This document shows, in pieces, positions 33,967 to 43,343 of a DNA stretch of 64,000 nucleotides. Within the stretch, counting starts at the first letter, position 1. Each line of letters starts with the position of its first letter. The stretch is from Balneolales bacterium (GTDB lineage Bacteria; Bacteroidota; Rhodothermia; Balneolales; Natronogracilivirgulaceae), in NCBI GenBank assembly GCA_007134845.1, contig SLKA01000006.1, forward strand, positions 1 through 64,000. Direction: 5' to 3'. A program made the translations under genes and the position numbers. The notes below the pieces were generated by a model. The model did not search any database and was not told the DNA's origin. It was given only the letters and a program-made list of their open reading frames with translations.

Positions 33967-36871
33967 AACCGGTATTATCACGAGTCGGTTCGTAGGCTGT
34001 AGCAACACCGATATCAACCGGAAAATTAAACAGGCGCATCTGAAGGCGGATTCCCCCGCCAAAAAGGGATCGGGAATCTCTCATCCAATCAGCATGTTGA
34101 CGGGAATGAACCGGAATGACGGTATCGCTGAACAGCACCATATACAACCGGTCAATGAAAAATGGAACAAGTATCTGACCGCGATCGGCATGCCACAAGG
34201 GTATAGTGAAGCGGGTATTCAGCCTGGCCGCGTTATTAACTCCTGATAGAACGTTATCCACAAAGCCATGAGAGTAGAAACCGCTTATGTCAAAATATGG
34301 ACGGTTTTGCGTAACCGCTTCAACACCAAGTCTAAGCGATCGGTTGCTGCTCTGCCGGAAAGCGAGGTAGCGGTATAAACCACCGCGAATTGCAGCCAGC
34401 TTGCGAAGTCCATCCGTCTGCAAGTCACGGTTAATTTCCGAGAATAATATCCATCCCGTATTGGGCTGAACGTCCCTGATGTTCTGCTGTATCCTGTGAT
34501 GATATGAGAAGAAGAGTGATGCCCGTGTGCGCTGGAACCATTCGGAATCGGGATTACCGCCGGTAGTGATGATGCGTTCACGGAGGTAATCTATACCGGG
34601 GATTACCGTTATCGCCGAAATACGAGTGTTTCGATCAATATTTAAACGGAATGGTAAATTGATGCCGGAACCCTGTCTGTCCAGCAGAAACTCGGTAGTC
34701 TGAATCGGACGCTGGTAGGTATTAAGCCGAAAGCCCGGAAAATATCCACTGAACTGGTATTCTATATCATACCAGAATCGATTGTTGGATGTGCTTAACT
34801 CGGTAAAGTAACTGTGTCTTCTGAGTACATCGCCACCAGAGAGCACAATCCCGAATCGATGATCTATAAACTGAGATTGATTGTCCCAGTACGGGAAAAA
34901 AGAGCGGGGCCTGAGCCATCCGATGCCGGTGCGGTAGCTGGATAATGTCCACTCATCCGGAAGAGAAGCTGTTTCCGAATCCAGGACCTGTGGTATTGGT
35001 GCATCCGTTGCTGGTCCGGAAAACAAGGGATCATTCCACTTTTCAGTGAGCACAACTTCAGTTGAAAGCTGACTTTTTTCAAGGATGACCAGTTCAAAGC
35101 GTGTGTCCCGGATCTGTACAGCAGCCAGGCGGGATCCATCCTTGCTGTACGAGCCTTCCATAATCCCGAACCGGTGATCGGTAAGCCTGCGGACGACCCT
35201 CTGTGAGCGTTCGTATTCGTAAAGATTCATTCTCCCGCCATAATCGGATGTAAACAACAGGTAGTCGCCAGACGGGTGCCAGGATGGATCATAAATAGAG
35301 GCCCTGTCGAATGCGATATCAGCAGATCTCCGATTGTATTCATCAAGGTCATCCCGATGCAGAAACCAAAGCCCCTGGAGCCCGTTCCGGTTGGCCAGCA
35401 GCACCAGGGAATCAGGTTCATGCGGATTAAATGCCAGCTGAAGCAGGTGTCCTTTTTCCGGCACCAGCAGGGTATCTACTTCAGGCGCATCAACTGAAAC
35501 CAGTATATTTCGCTCGTGATGAGTGCGAAGCGCCCACACAGCGCCTTCGGGACTGTAAACGGGCGCATGCACACGGTCCAGGAGTTTCTGCGACCCGGTC
35601 AGCGTGTCTGTAATTATTCCTGCTGATTCAGCCCTGCCTGCACCGGGCAAGCGTCCGCTCTTCCGGCAGGGCTCGATACCCACTTCATACAGTCTCATCC
35701 GCTGGTAGTTGTTATAGTATGGATGGCGGTGATAGCGGGAATAGAGCAGCCGCGATCCGTCAGGGTGGATAGCAAAAAGGTAATCCTCCGTGGAGCGGGT
35801 TTCATGGAAAAGAGAGGTGTTTTTACTTTGTAAATCAAAGCTATATAATCCCGGCCGCTGGTTGTAAGACCTGGCATAGTAGAGTATGGCGTCATCGGAA
35901 ATCCAAAAAGGATGCCGGACCCGATGTGGGTCAACCGAACCGGGACTTTCATAGACATCGTAGTTCCGGTCGGGTTTATGGCTGTTTTGATCATCCACCT
36001 GATCTTGCCTGAATTGCCTGTACAGGCGGCCGGGCCGTTTTCCGGTGTGGTACCACAATGCGGAACCATATCCCAAAAATGGCCATCTCGAGATAAATCG
36101 AATGGTCTTTTTTGTTGTTTCCATGCCGTATTCGTACTGAAGCCAGTGAATGAATTCGTGACCGCCGATATAATGGCGGTCAAACGGCCAGGTGCGGACC
36201 GGATTCATAAGCATCTGACCAAGCGACCACCGGTGCCGGCTGTTGAACGCAGCATCGAATTGCCGGGTGAAATAAGGATGATTTCCTCTCCCGCTCAACC
36301 CATACTGGCGATGGGATTCGTGAAAAACGGCGATACCCTCAATCATGCCCAGAGGTGCAGCGAAGTGCATTGATCGGGCCATATCCGGCGAAAACGGGCG
36401 CACAACGCCGCTTATCCCGAAAGCAGGGATCACATTCAGGTGGAGGGCATGGACCAGCTCGTGGGGCATCACGGTATTGAGCCAGTTCCCGTCTGAGGGA
36501 TTCATGCTCTTGCCCTTTATCCTCGGTATTTCCACCTCGATGCGAAAATTCTGTGTGGTGACATAGCCGTTGGACAAGTCGTTTTCTCCATTCAGAACCA
36601 CGGGCATTCCGGTTAGTGATCCGCCAACCAGCGACCGGACAATGGGGTACTGGTCTTCCAGGATATAAGCAGATTGCAGTGCGGCGGACTCTTCTCCCTG
36701 TTGAAATATGATGCGAAAGTGCGGCGTTTTGAGCTGCTGCCATTCCGGGCGGATCGGTCGGTAGACATTTTCATATATTTGGGCGAAAACGGTATTCCCG
36801 ACAAGTAAGAGGATTATCAGGAATGCAAAACCCCCTGCTTTTGAAATCCGATTTTTCCGGCAATTTACCAT
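33947..36871 (-). CDS. Large envelope protein: peptidase-MA-like domain, TolB-like propeller, outer-membrane barrel
   Basis: 974 residues. A signal peptide (about 11-31) is followed by a gluzincin-like domain with HELVH at 137-141 and an MIEGIAVFHE block (Glu178) as third ligand. A second HExxH-like sequence, HEFIH, occurs at 238-242 in the segment that in relatives reads as a conserved aromatic helix. Residues ~300-620 contain WD40/TolB-like beta-propeller repeats (SPEGAVWALRTHH, DPSWHPSGDYLLFTSDYGG, GSYSKDGSRLAAVQI). The C-terminal ~330 residues are rich in alternating aromatic/polar strands ending in a terminal Phe (NTGFIFGSF), as in outer-membrane barrels of the Omp85/surface-antigen kind. 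It is probably anchored in the outer membrane with the propeller in the periplasm. The substrate is unknown. Confidence 0.75.
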   Translation of the reverse strand: MVNCRKNRISKAGGFAFLIILLLVGNTVFAQIYENVYRPIRPEWQQLKTPHFRIIFQQGEESAALQSAYILEDQYPIVRSLVGGSLTGMPVVLNGENDLSNGYVTTQNFRIEVEIPRIKGKSMNPSDGNWLNTVMPHELVHALHLNVIPAFGISGVVRPFSPDMARSMHFAAPLGMIEGIAVFHESHRQYGLSGRGNHPYFTRQFDAAFNSRHRWSLGQMLMNPVRTWPFDRHYIGGHEFIHWLQYEYGMETTKKTIRFISRWPFLGYGSALWYHTGKRPGRLYRQFRQDQVDDQNSHKPDRNYDVYESPGSVDPHRVRHPFWISDDAILYYARSYNQRPGLYSFDLQSKNTSLFHETRSTEDYLFAIHPDGSRLLYSRYHRHPYYNNYQRMRLYEVGIEPCRKSGRLPGAGRAESAGIITDTLTGSQKLLDRVHAPVYSPEGAVWALRTHHERNILVSVDAPEVDTLLVPEKGHLLQLAFNPHEPDSLVLLANRNGLQGLWFLHRDDLDEYNRRSADIAFDRASIYDPSWHPSGDYLLFTSDYGGRMNLYEYERSQRVVRRLTDHRFGIMEGSYSKDGSRLAAVQIRDTRFELVILEKSQLSTEVVLTEKWNDPLFSGPATDAPIPQVLDSETASLPDEWTLSSYRTGIGWLRPRSFFPYWDNQSQFIDHRFGIVLSGGDVLRRHSYFTELSTSNNRFWYDIEYQFSGYFPGFRLNTYQRPIQTTEFLLDRQGSGINLPFRLNIDRNTRISAITVIPGIDYLRERIITTGGNPDSEWFQRTRASLFFSYHHRIQQNIRDVQPNTGWILFSEINRDLQTDGLRKLAAIRGGLYRYLAFRQSSNRSLRLGVEAVTQNRPYFDISGFYSHGFVDNVLSGVNNAARLNTRFTIPLWHADRGQILVPFFIDRLYMVLFSDTVIPVHSRQHADWMRDSRSLFGGGIRLQMRLFNFPVDIGVATAYEPTRDNTGFIFGSF

Positions 36872-37004
36872 AGACGCGAACTCGGGTTGTCATCCGATCC
36901 ATTTCACTGGGTAGATCAGTCTGGGCGATTACACCCGAAAATGGGTTAGAGTGATAAGCCTCTTAATGAGGGTATCTCAAGTTGAAGCATCTCAAAAAAA
37001 GACC

Positions 37005-37682
37005 TCAGTAATAGACCACATATTGGTACATCAGCCAGAAAAAGCAGAAACTTCCGACCATCACCATAATATGCCAAATTGCATGAAAATTAAAATGTTT
37101 TGGTGATGGATTGGGCCATTTTATTCCGTAAATAATGGCGCCGATCGTGTAGGCAAGTCCGCCCATCAACAACCAAACCATTGCGCTTAAGGAAAACACA
37201 CGCCATAACTCGGGGAATGCTATTAGCGCCATCCAGCCCATTGCCAGGTACAGGACCAAAGATATCCATTTAGGTGCGTTGAACCAGACTAATTTAAACA
37301 GCATGCCAAGCACCGCGACAGACCAGATGGCGGTGAAAAGTGCCCATCCCGCAAAACCATCCAGCACAATCAGGGTGATGGGTGTGTATGTGCCGGCGAT
37401 CAGGATATAAATCATAATGTGATCGATGCGGCGCAGAATGCGGATCCCTTTTTCGGAGACTGAAAGCATGTGATAGAGGGTGCTGGCGAGGTAAAGCAGG
37501 ATCATGCTGCTGCCAAATATCGAGAAGGCAACGACATGGACAGGCTGTCCGTGCAGAACCGATTTATGGATCAGCATGACGAGACCAAGTACAGAAAGCA
37601 GCGTTCCGGCCAGATGGGTATAGGCATTGGCGGGTTCACGGACCCTCAACAGGATGTTTTTAAGCTGCTTCATGCACCTCAT
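37005..37682 (-). CDS. Hemolysin III family (PAQR-type) membrane protein
   Basis: 225 residues with seven predicted membrane segments. The family marks are REPANAYTHLAGTLLSVLGL, LYLASTLYHML (with the conserved Ser-His), ILRRIDHIMIYILIAGTYTP and the C-terminal HAIWHIMVMVGSFCFFW, where the His residues match the metal site of PAQR receptors. Despite its name, most bacterial members are not toxins and their role is unsettled. The start ATG overlaps the CstA stop by 4 bases (ATGA), so it is coupled to cstA; the internal ATG at 37673 is an alternative. Confidence 0.87.
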   Translation of the reverse strand: MRCMKQLKNILLRVREPANAYTHLAGTLLSVLGLVMLIHKSVLHGQPVHVVAFSIFGSSMILLYLASTLYHMLSVSEKGIRILRRIDHIMIYILIAGTYTPITLIVLDGFAGWALFTAIWSVAVLGMLFKLVWFNAPKWISLVLYLAMGWMALIAFPELWRVFSLSAMVWLLMGGLAYTIGAIIYGIKWPNPSPKHFNFHAIWHIMVMVGSFCFFWLMYQYVVYY

Positions 37683-39337
37683 GAGGGTGAAACGGTTTTG
37701 ATACCCGCTTTCTTTTGTCTGCGTTTTTCATCCGCGTAAAACTGCCGGAGACTGTTTCGCGCCATCACCACAAGAATCACAGCAAGCACAAACAGGGATA
37801 CCGAGAGCACGCTCAGAAACCAGGCGTTCTGCAGATACTGATTCCAAGCGAAAACTAGCAGGGAGAGCAGTGTGACCGAAAACATAAAAATCATGGGGAT
37901 GAGAGTAAAAAACGGATTAACATTCATTTTTGCCAGCCACACCGTCACGGCAAGCAACGCCAGGGCCGCCAGCAGTTGATTGGCTGATCCGAATATCGGC
38001 CAAAGCTGCTCGAACTGACCGGTAAGTAGCAACAAACCACTCATGAAAACCACAATTATTGTTGCTGTAAAACGATTTTTCAGTGCAGATTTGGTGCGTG
38101 GCGCCGCTATGTCCTCTGCATATTCCTGGATGATGAAACGGGCCAGTCTCGTACAGGTATCCAGGGTAGTAAGTGCAAATGCGGAGACGGTAAGTGCAAC
38201 AAAAGAGACAGCGACCGCAATCGGAATCCCAATCGTGGAGATGAATCCGCCAAGGCCCTCTGCAAAGAGTGTAACCGGACCTGCATCAACAAGTCTTAGG
38301 GCAAAATCGCCGCGGGTCATCACGGCAACGGCCATCACGGCCATGACGGCGAGCAGGGTTTCAATCAGCATCCCGCCAAAACCGATCATTTTCACATCTT
38401 CTTCCCTGTTGATCTGTTTGGAGGTGGTTCCGGAGGCGACGAGCGAGTGAAATCCGGATATGGCGCCACAGGCAATGGTGACAAAGAGAACAGGAAACAG
38501 GTATCCAAGGTTTTCAACCTGAAATCGGATGTTTGAGGTCATTTCAATCCGGGGATTGCCAATCACGATACCGATCAGTCCGAAGAGGATCATCCCGTAC
38601 AGCAGGAAGGAGTTGAGGAAGTCGCGGGGCTGCAGCAAAACCGATACGGGGGTGACGGCGGCCAGGAAGATATATGCAATAAGGATGCCGATCCAGGTGG
38701 CATAACTGATCTCGAAGGGAAACACATCACCCAGATAAACAAAAAAGTAGAGCAGACCCACGCCAAAGATGGTACTTATCCATAACGGGTATCCAAACCG
38801 GTTGATGACGAGCCCGAACAGCAGGGCAAGCAGGATGAAAAAAACGGACGCCGATGCCGCGGAGGGTACCGTTACGAATGTTCTGGCTACAATATCCATA
38901 AATACGGCGATGACCAGCAAAAGAGTGGCAAAGGCGAATATCAGGAACAGTTTTTTCCCCGAATCGCCGATATATTGCTGTATGATTTCTCCGATGGATT
39001 TTCCGCGGTGACGCAGAGAGGCGGTCATGGAGGTAATGTCGTGCACGGCGCCGAAGAAGATGCCTCCGATGATGATCCACGCCAGGGCGGGCATCCAGCC
39101 GAAGGAAACAGCGATAACCGGACCAACAATAGGCCCGGCTCCTGCAATGGATGCGAAATGGTGTCCTAATACAACAAAGCGATTGCTTGGAACATAGTCG
39201 ACCCCGTCTTTTTGTGTGTGGGCCGGGGTGATGTTTCTGTTGTCAACACCGAGCTTGCGAGCGATGAACGAACCGTAGTAGCGATAGGCGCCCAGCAGAA
39301 TGGCAATGGTTCCGACCAGAATGGCCAATACAGACAT
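37679..39337 (-). CDS. cstA: Carbon starvation protein CstA-family transporter
   Basis: 552-residue inner-membrane protein with roughly 14-16 membrane segments. The family motif YVPSNRFVVLGHHFASIAG, GPIVGPVIAVSFGWMPALAW and GAVHDITSMTASLRHRGKSI is intact. CstA-type proteins import peptides or pyruvate under carbon limitation. This is the shorter form, nearer to the ~550-residue Bacteroidota/Gram-positive members than to E. coli CstA (~700). It is coupled at its end to the hemolysin III-type gene. No CRP-like site was recognised upstream. Confidence 0.88.
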   Translation of the reverse strand: MSVLAILVGTIAILLGAYRYYGSFIARKLGVDNRNITPAHTQKDGVDYVPSNRFVVLGHHFASIAGAGPIVGPVIAVSFGWMPALAWIIIGGIFFGAVHDITSMTASLRHRGKSIGEIIQQYIGDSGKKLFLIFAFATLLLVIAVFMDIVARTFVTVPSAASASVFFILLALLFGLVINRFGYPLWISTIFGVGLLYFFVYLGDVFPFEISYATWIGILIAYIFLAAVTPVSVLLQPRDFLNSFLLYGMILFGLIGIVIGNPRIEMTSNIRFQVENLGYLFPVLFVTIACGAISGFHSLVASGTTSKQINREEDVKMIGFGGMLIETLLAVMAVMAVAVMTRGDFALRLVDAGPVTLFAEGLGGFISTIGIPIAVAVSFVALTVSAFALTTLDTCTRLARFIIQEYAEDIAAPRTKSALKNRFTATIIVVFMSGLLLLTGQFEQLWPIFGSANQLLAALALLAVTVWLAKMNVNPFFTLIPMIFMFSVTLLSLLVFAWNQYLQNAWFLSVLSVSLFVLAVILVVMARNSLRQFYADEKRRQKKAGIKTVSPS

Positions 39338-39438
39338 GGTGTATCAGGATGTAGTTGATTTGGCAAACATCATAAGTACAAGAATTTGGAAAAGTAATCA
39401 AGAGCTTGTCCCTGAAAGTTTGCCGGTCATGCCCCGAT

Positions 39439-40692
39439 CTAATCCCGGAACGGGTCGTAGATGTCCGGACCCGCCATTACAACACCCAGAGGTTGCAGCC
39501 AGTGTCGGATTTTAATGGTATTCTGGTGGGCATTAAGTACGTCCGTGAGCCGCCGGTAGACATGTGGAGATTCATCAAGTCCGCCACCACGCAGTTTCAC
39601 TCCCTTTTTATCAAGCCATTCCTTCATCATTTTCGGTGTGACTTCACCTTCTCTGACTTGTTTCCGTTTTTTTCCTCTTCCGCGGTATTTTCCGGCGGCC
39701 CTGGTGCGTGACATCACCCGTCCCGCACCGTGAATGGTGGAATAAAGCGCGGCCCGGCTTTCAGGGCCGTCGACGCCCTCGAGGATGACCGAGGGGTCGC
39801 CCATGCTTCCACCGACAAAACTCATCTGTCCAGGAAAGGCCGGGGTTGCACCTTTTCGGATTACGATGTATTCCTTTAGATTTTTTTGTTGGTTAGCCGG
39901 GTCGTTATCGGCATGTCTGAGCAACGCTGCGTCAGCGTGTTTTTCTTTCCAGGCGTAGTTATGGTGATTATGCACGCGCTCTGTGATTTCGGCACCAGCA
40001 AGTCCGGCCACATAGTCACAGACCCATTCCCTTCCGGCCCATGCATAAGCTCCGCAAAGTCGCATGGCACGATAATAGCGTTCACCGAGATCACTGTCGA
40101 GATCAAGCAGTACCTCTTTTTCGGCGGCGCGGATATTCCAGGGGCGATTCTGTGACAAGTTGATGAATCCTGTGGCGGTTTTGTGACCCAGTCCGCGGCT
40201 GCCGAAATGGACCCCAATCCATACACGGTTCTCCTCATCCGAAAAAACATCCACATAGTGATTTCCGGCACCGACAGTTCCAAGCTGATCCCGTGCCAGT
40301 TTTTTCAGGTCTGCCATAAGGGAAGGAGGGTCGTATGCTTCCCAGTCGTCATGATCAAAGACGGGGTGGTAACGCGGCGAATCCGGATTGGTCTGGCCGA
40401 TCCCGAAAGAGATGTATTTTTCGATACGGTTCAGCAGAAGATCAAGATTCAGGTCTTTTTTATGCATATCAAGGCGGACCGCAAGGTTTCCACATCCGAT
40501 ATCGAACCCCACGCCAACAGGAGAAACCTTGTTGCGGTAAGCTGCAACGCCTCCAATAGGCATAACGTAGCCAAGATGTCCATCCGCCATAAGCGCTCCA
40601 TAGTCGGCTCTGCTCATCACATCCAGAAACTGGTGGATAGTCTGATCGTCATGCAGTCCGTAAACGGGATATCCCTGGATCTTTTGAATCAT
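39439..40692 (-). CDS. rtcB: RtcB-family tRNA/RNA-splicing ligase
   Basis: 417 residues; GTP- and Mn-dependent ligase joining 2',3'-cyclic phosphate (or 3'-phosphate) and 5'-OH RNA ends. The metal-binding GFDIGCGN (Asp64, Cys67), a GNHYVDVF block, GVHFGSRGLGHK, the later NHHNYAWKEKH, and TIHGAGRVMSR with the His that takes GMP are all present. It is a compact RtcB variant without inteins. No RtcA or RtcR-like sigma54 activator is near, so this is an orphan repair ligase. Short repeats of CTGTTGATTC type (40719-40754) lie in its upstream gap. Confidence 0.92.
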   Translation of the reverse strand: MIQKIQGYPVYGLHDDQTIHQFLDVMSRADYGALMADGHLGYVMPIGGVAAYRNKVSPVGVGFDIGCGNLAVRLDMHKKDLNLDLLLNRIEKYISFGIGQTNPDSPRYHPVFDHDDWEAYDPPSLMADLKKLARDQLGTVGAGNHYVDVFSDEENRVWIGVHFGSRGLGHKTATGFINLSQNRPWNIRAAEKEVLLDLDSDLGERYYRAMRLCGAYAWAGREWVCDYVAGLAGAEITERVHNHHNYAWKEKHADAALLRHADNDPANQQKNLKEYIVIRKGATPAFPGQMSFVGGSMGDPSVILEGVDGPESRAALYSTIHGAGRVMSRTRAAGKYRGRGKKRKQVREGEVTPKMMKEWLDKKGVKLRGGGLDESPHVYRRLTDVLNAHQNTIKIRHWLQPLGVVMAGPDIYDPFRD

Positions 40693-40775
40693 GGCGTTTC
40701 CAGTTAATACCTGTCCTTACCTGTTGATTCCCTATTGATTTCCTGTTGATTCAGTGATTTTATAACTTGACAACG

Positions 40776-40810
40776 TAAAAAAGCGGTGTTTGATTTCCCT
40801 GAAATCAAAC
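40776..40810 (-). terminator. Rho-independent terminator after metK
   Basis: Perfect 9-bp stem GTTTGATTT (40788-40796) / AAATCAAAC (40802-40810) with a 5-base loop; on the minus strand a T6 run follows five bases later (40777-40782). It lies 33 bases after the metK stop. Confidence 0.72.
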
Positions 40811-40842
40811 AGGTTGCGCCATTTGTGATCCCGGCCAATGAA

Positions 40843-41988
40843 TCAGGATTTCAACCCTGCTTGTTTTTTCAGCTCATCGACGGCGTCCAGCTTTTCCCAG
40901 GGAAATTCATCGCGACCGAAATGGCCGTAAGCGGCTGTTTTTCGGAAAATGGGTTTGCGCAGGTCAAATCGTCGAATGATGCCATCCGGGGTGCAGTCAA
41001 AAATTTTCTTGATGAGCGCGACCAGTTTGTCATCACTTATTTTTCCGGTCCTGTAGGTATTGACGTTGATGGAAACCGGTTCGGCAATGCCGATGGCATA
41101 CGCCAGCTGGATCAGGCATTCATCTGCAATTTCAGCAGCCACAATGTTTTTGGCGATATGCCTTGCAGCATAAGCAGCGCTGCGGTCCACCTTGGAGGCA
41201 TCCTTGCCGGAGAATGCACCCCCACCGTGAGCTCCCCGGCCGCCATAGGTATCCACAATGATTTTTCGTCCTGTCAGTCCGGTATCGCCGTGTGGACCGC
41301 CAATAACGAATTTTCCTGTGGGATTAACATGAAGGATGGTCTTATCATCCATCAATTCCTGTGGGATCACCCGGGGAATCAGGTATTTCCGGACATCCTG
41401 TTTGATTTTCTCCTGCTCCACGTCTTCATCGTGCTGGGTTGAAACGACGATGGTGTGAATTCGCAGTGGTTTATTGTTTTTGTCGTACTCAACCGTGACC
41501 TGGCTTTTGCTGTCAGGTCGCAGATAGGGCATATTGGTGGTGTTTTTTCGGATATCGGCAAGTTCCCGCACCAGATCATGAGCATACTGCAGCGACATTG
41601 GCATGTACGTGTCGGTTTCCCGGGAGGCATATCCGAACATCATGCCCTGGTCTCCGGCGCCCAGACGGTCAACACCCATGGCAATATCGGGGCTCTGTTG
41701 GTGTATTGAGACCATCACACCACAGGAGTCGGCATCGAAGCGATAGCCGGGCTTGGTGTAGCCTATTTCACGGATCACATCGCGAACCACTTCCTGGACA
41801 TCTATGTAAGCTTCTGTAGTTACTTCTCCGGAAATAACAGCGAGTCCTGTCGTGACCATTGTTTCCACGGCAACGCGGGAGTTGGGATCCTGGGCAAGCA
41901 TGGCATCCAGAATGGCATCGGAGATTTGATCGGATACTTTATCGGGGTGGCCCTCTGAAACAGATTCGGAAGTAAAGAGATTTTTCAT
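40843..41988 (-). CDS. metK: S-adenosylmethionine synthetase
   Basis: 381 residues; makes SAM from methionine and ATP. The family marks are [32 protein letters not shown] (the MetK signature), and [19 protein letters not shown] for the phosphate loop. The length and motifs are normal. A promoter-like TATATTTG (42047-42054) lies 59 bases upstream of the start, and a near-identical box precedes metH, so SAM synthesis and methionine synthesis may share promoter type. No SAM riboswitch was recognised. A clear terminator follows the gene. Confidence 0.96.
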   Translation of the reverse strand: MKNLFTSESVSEGHPDKVSDQISDAILDAMLAQDPNSRVAVETMVTTGLAVISGEVTTEAYIDVQEVVRDVIREIGYTKPGYRFDADSCGVMVSIHQQSPDIAMGVDRLGAGDQGMMFGYASRETDTYMPMSLQYAHDLVRELADIRKNTTNMPYLRPDSKSQVTVEYDKNNKPLRIHTIVVSTQHDEDVEQEKIKQDVRKYLIPRVIPQELMDDKTILHVNPTGKFVIGGPHGDTGLTGRKIIVDTYGGRGAHGGGAFSGKDASKVDRSAAYAARHIAKNIVAAEIADECLIQLAYAIGIAEPVSINVNTYRTGKISDDKLVALIKKIFDCTPDGIIRRFDLRKPIFRKTAAYGHFGRDEFPWEKLDAVDELKKQAGLKS

Positions 41989-42046
41989 TGCAATTTGGTA
42001 CTGGGATGTGATGCTGGAACAGATCCGGTTAATTTTTTATAGCTGG

Positions 42047-42054
42047 CAAATATA
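42047..42054 (-). promoter_or_regulatory. Bacteroidota-type -7 box of metK (TATATTTG)
   Basis: On the minus strand the sequence reads TTTTTTTCGTATATTTG, matching TAnnTTTG, 59 bases before the metK ATG. The metH gene has almost the same sequence at the same distance (59047-59054). The -33 element is weak. Confidence 0.5.
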
Positions 42055-42079
42055 CGAAAAAAAGGACTCGTTTAGAAAA

Positions 42080-42103
42080 CGGGTTAAACCCGGGCTTAAC
42101 CCG
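42080..42103 (-). terminator. Terminator overlapping the ruvB stop codon
   Basis: On the minus strand CGGGTTAA (42103-42096) pairs with TTAACCCG (42087-42080) around an 8-base loop and is followed by TTTTC. The ruvB stop TAA is part of the stem. Confidence 0.6.
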
Positions 42104-43229
42104 AGGAGAACAGGTCTGATCCGGAGTCCTTCTTTTGGGGGATTGGAATACCAAGATATTCAAAGGCTTTGCGGGTAGTCACTCTGCCCTTGGGAGTTCT
42201 CTGCAGAAAGCCTTCCTGGATAAGGAAAGGTTCGTACACTTCCTCAATGGTCCCCTTGTCCTCACCGACGGCCACGGACAGTGTTCCAAGTCCCACCGGT
42301 CCGCCCTGATAATTTTCAATTATACTGTTTAGTATCCGGATGTCCATTTCATCCAGTCCCCGCGGGTCTACATCAAGCGCATTCAGCGCCTTGTCGGCGA
42401 TCTTTTCATCGATTTCCGATTTGTTATCGACTTCAGCAAAATCGCGGGTTCTTCGCAGCAGCCGGTTGACAATACGGGGGGTTCCCCGGCTTCTCCGTGC
42501 GAGCTCAAAGGCTCCGCCCTCGGTGATATTGAGCCCGAGTATGCCGGCCGAACGCACGGCAATGTGCTGCAGCAGTTCCACGCCGTAGTAATCCAGCCGA
42601 AGATCAATCCCGAACCGGGCCCTGAGCGGGGATGTCAGCAGGCCCTTGCGGGTTGTGGCACCGATGAGGGTGAAAGGCATCAGGTCGATTTGCACGCTTC
42701 GCGCACTGGGACCCGAATCAATGACAATATCCAGTTTGAAATCCTCCATTGCCGAGTAAAGATACTCCTCAATCACGGGATTCAGCCTGTGAATTTCATC
42801 AATGAACAATACATCGCCCTTTTCCAGGTTGGTCAGCATCCCCGCCAGATCACCGGGCTTTTCCAGTACAGGTCCGGTTGTTGGCTTGATCTGAACCCCC
42901 ATTTCGTGAGCGATAATATAAGCGAGAGTAGTTTTGCCGAGACCGGGTGGTCCGGATAAAATAACATGGTCGAGTGCCTCGCCCCGCCGGCGCGCCGCCT
43001 CGATAAAAACCTCCAGATTGGAGATGATTTTATGCTGACCAATGAATTCCCGGAGTCGTGACGGACGAATGTGCTGCTCAAAACCGGGATCGTGGTCGGA
43101 GGCGCTCAACAGGGGATTTGGCAAAATTAGAGAAAGTTTATGAGTGAAGGAGGGTACAATGGATAAAAATACACAGCTCAGGGGTACAATTGCCAAAAAA
43201 CGTTTCACAATTGAAATATTGCATTTCAA
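42096..43229 (-). CDS. ruvB: Holliday junction branch-migration helicase RuvB
   Basis: AAA+ motor of RuvABC. The conserved part starts at about residue 45 ([19 protein letters not shown]), with Walker [12 protein letters not shown], Walker [12 protein letters not shown], sensor [19 protein letters not shown] and the C-terminal winged-helix region ([23 protein letters not shown]). The only in-frame ATG (43229) adds ~40 hydrophobic residues with no counterpart in RuvB. The true start may be a TTG near 43109 or 43124, so the 5' boundary is uncertain. No ruvA or ruvC is adjacent. A terminator overlaps the stop. Confidence 0.93.
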   Translation of the reverse strand: MKCNISIVKRFLAIVPLSCVFLSIVPSFTHKLSLILPNPLLSASDHDPGFEQHIRPSRLREFIGQHKIISNLEVFIEAARRRGEALDHVILSGPPGLGKTTLAYIIAHEMGVQIKPTTGPVLEKPGDLAGMLTNLEKGDVLFIDEIHRLNPVIEEYLYSAMEDFKLDIVIDSGPSARSVQIDLMPFTLIGATTRKGLLTSPLRARFGIDLRLDYYGVELLQHIAVRSAGILGLNITEGGAFELARRSRGTPRIVNRLLRRTRDFAEVDNKSEIDEKIADKALNALDVDPRGLDEMDIRILNSIIENYQGGPVGLGTLSVAVGEDKGTIEEVYEPFLIQEGFLQRTPKGRVTTRKAFEYLGIPIPQKKDSGSDLFSSG

Positions 43230-43260
43230 GGTTGGAAAACGGTTGTGTCCTCCTCTGAGT

Positions 43261-43284
43261 CACGAACAAGGTGCGTTGTTCGTG
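43261..43284. other. Perfect 9-bp hairpin between ruvB and the TPR gene
   Basis: CACGAACAA (43261-43269), a 6-base loop and TTGTTCGTG (43276-43284). It follows the minus-strand TPR gene by ~60 bases, but no T-run follows on the minus strand, so it could be a weak terminator, an RNA-stabilising end or an operator for ruvB. Confidence 0.45.
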
Positions 43285-43343
43285 CCAGGTGTACAACAGG
43301 GCTGGCGCGATTGACGAATGATATCCTTTGTCAGCAAGGGCGT

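Noticed and set aside
41989..42079. SAM riboswitch before metK
   Set aside because: The leader is too short and lacks the SAM-I/SAM-II conserved core; a simple promoter explains the gap.
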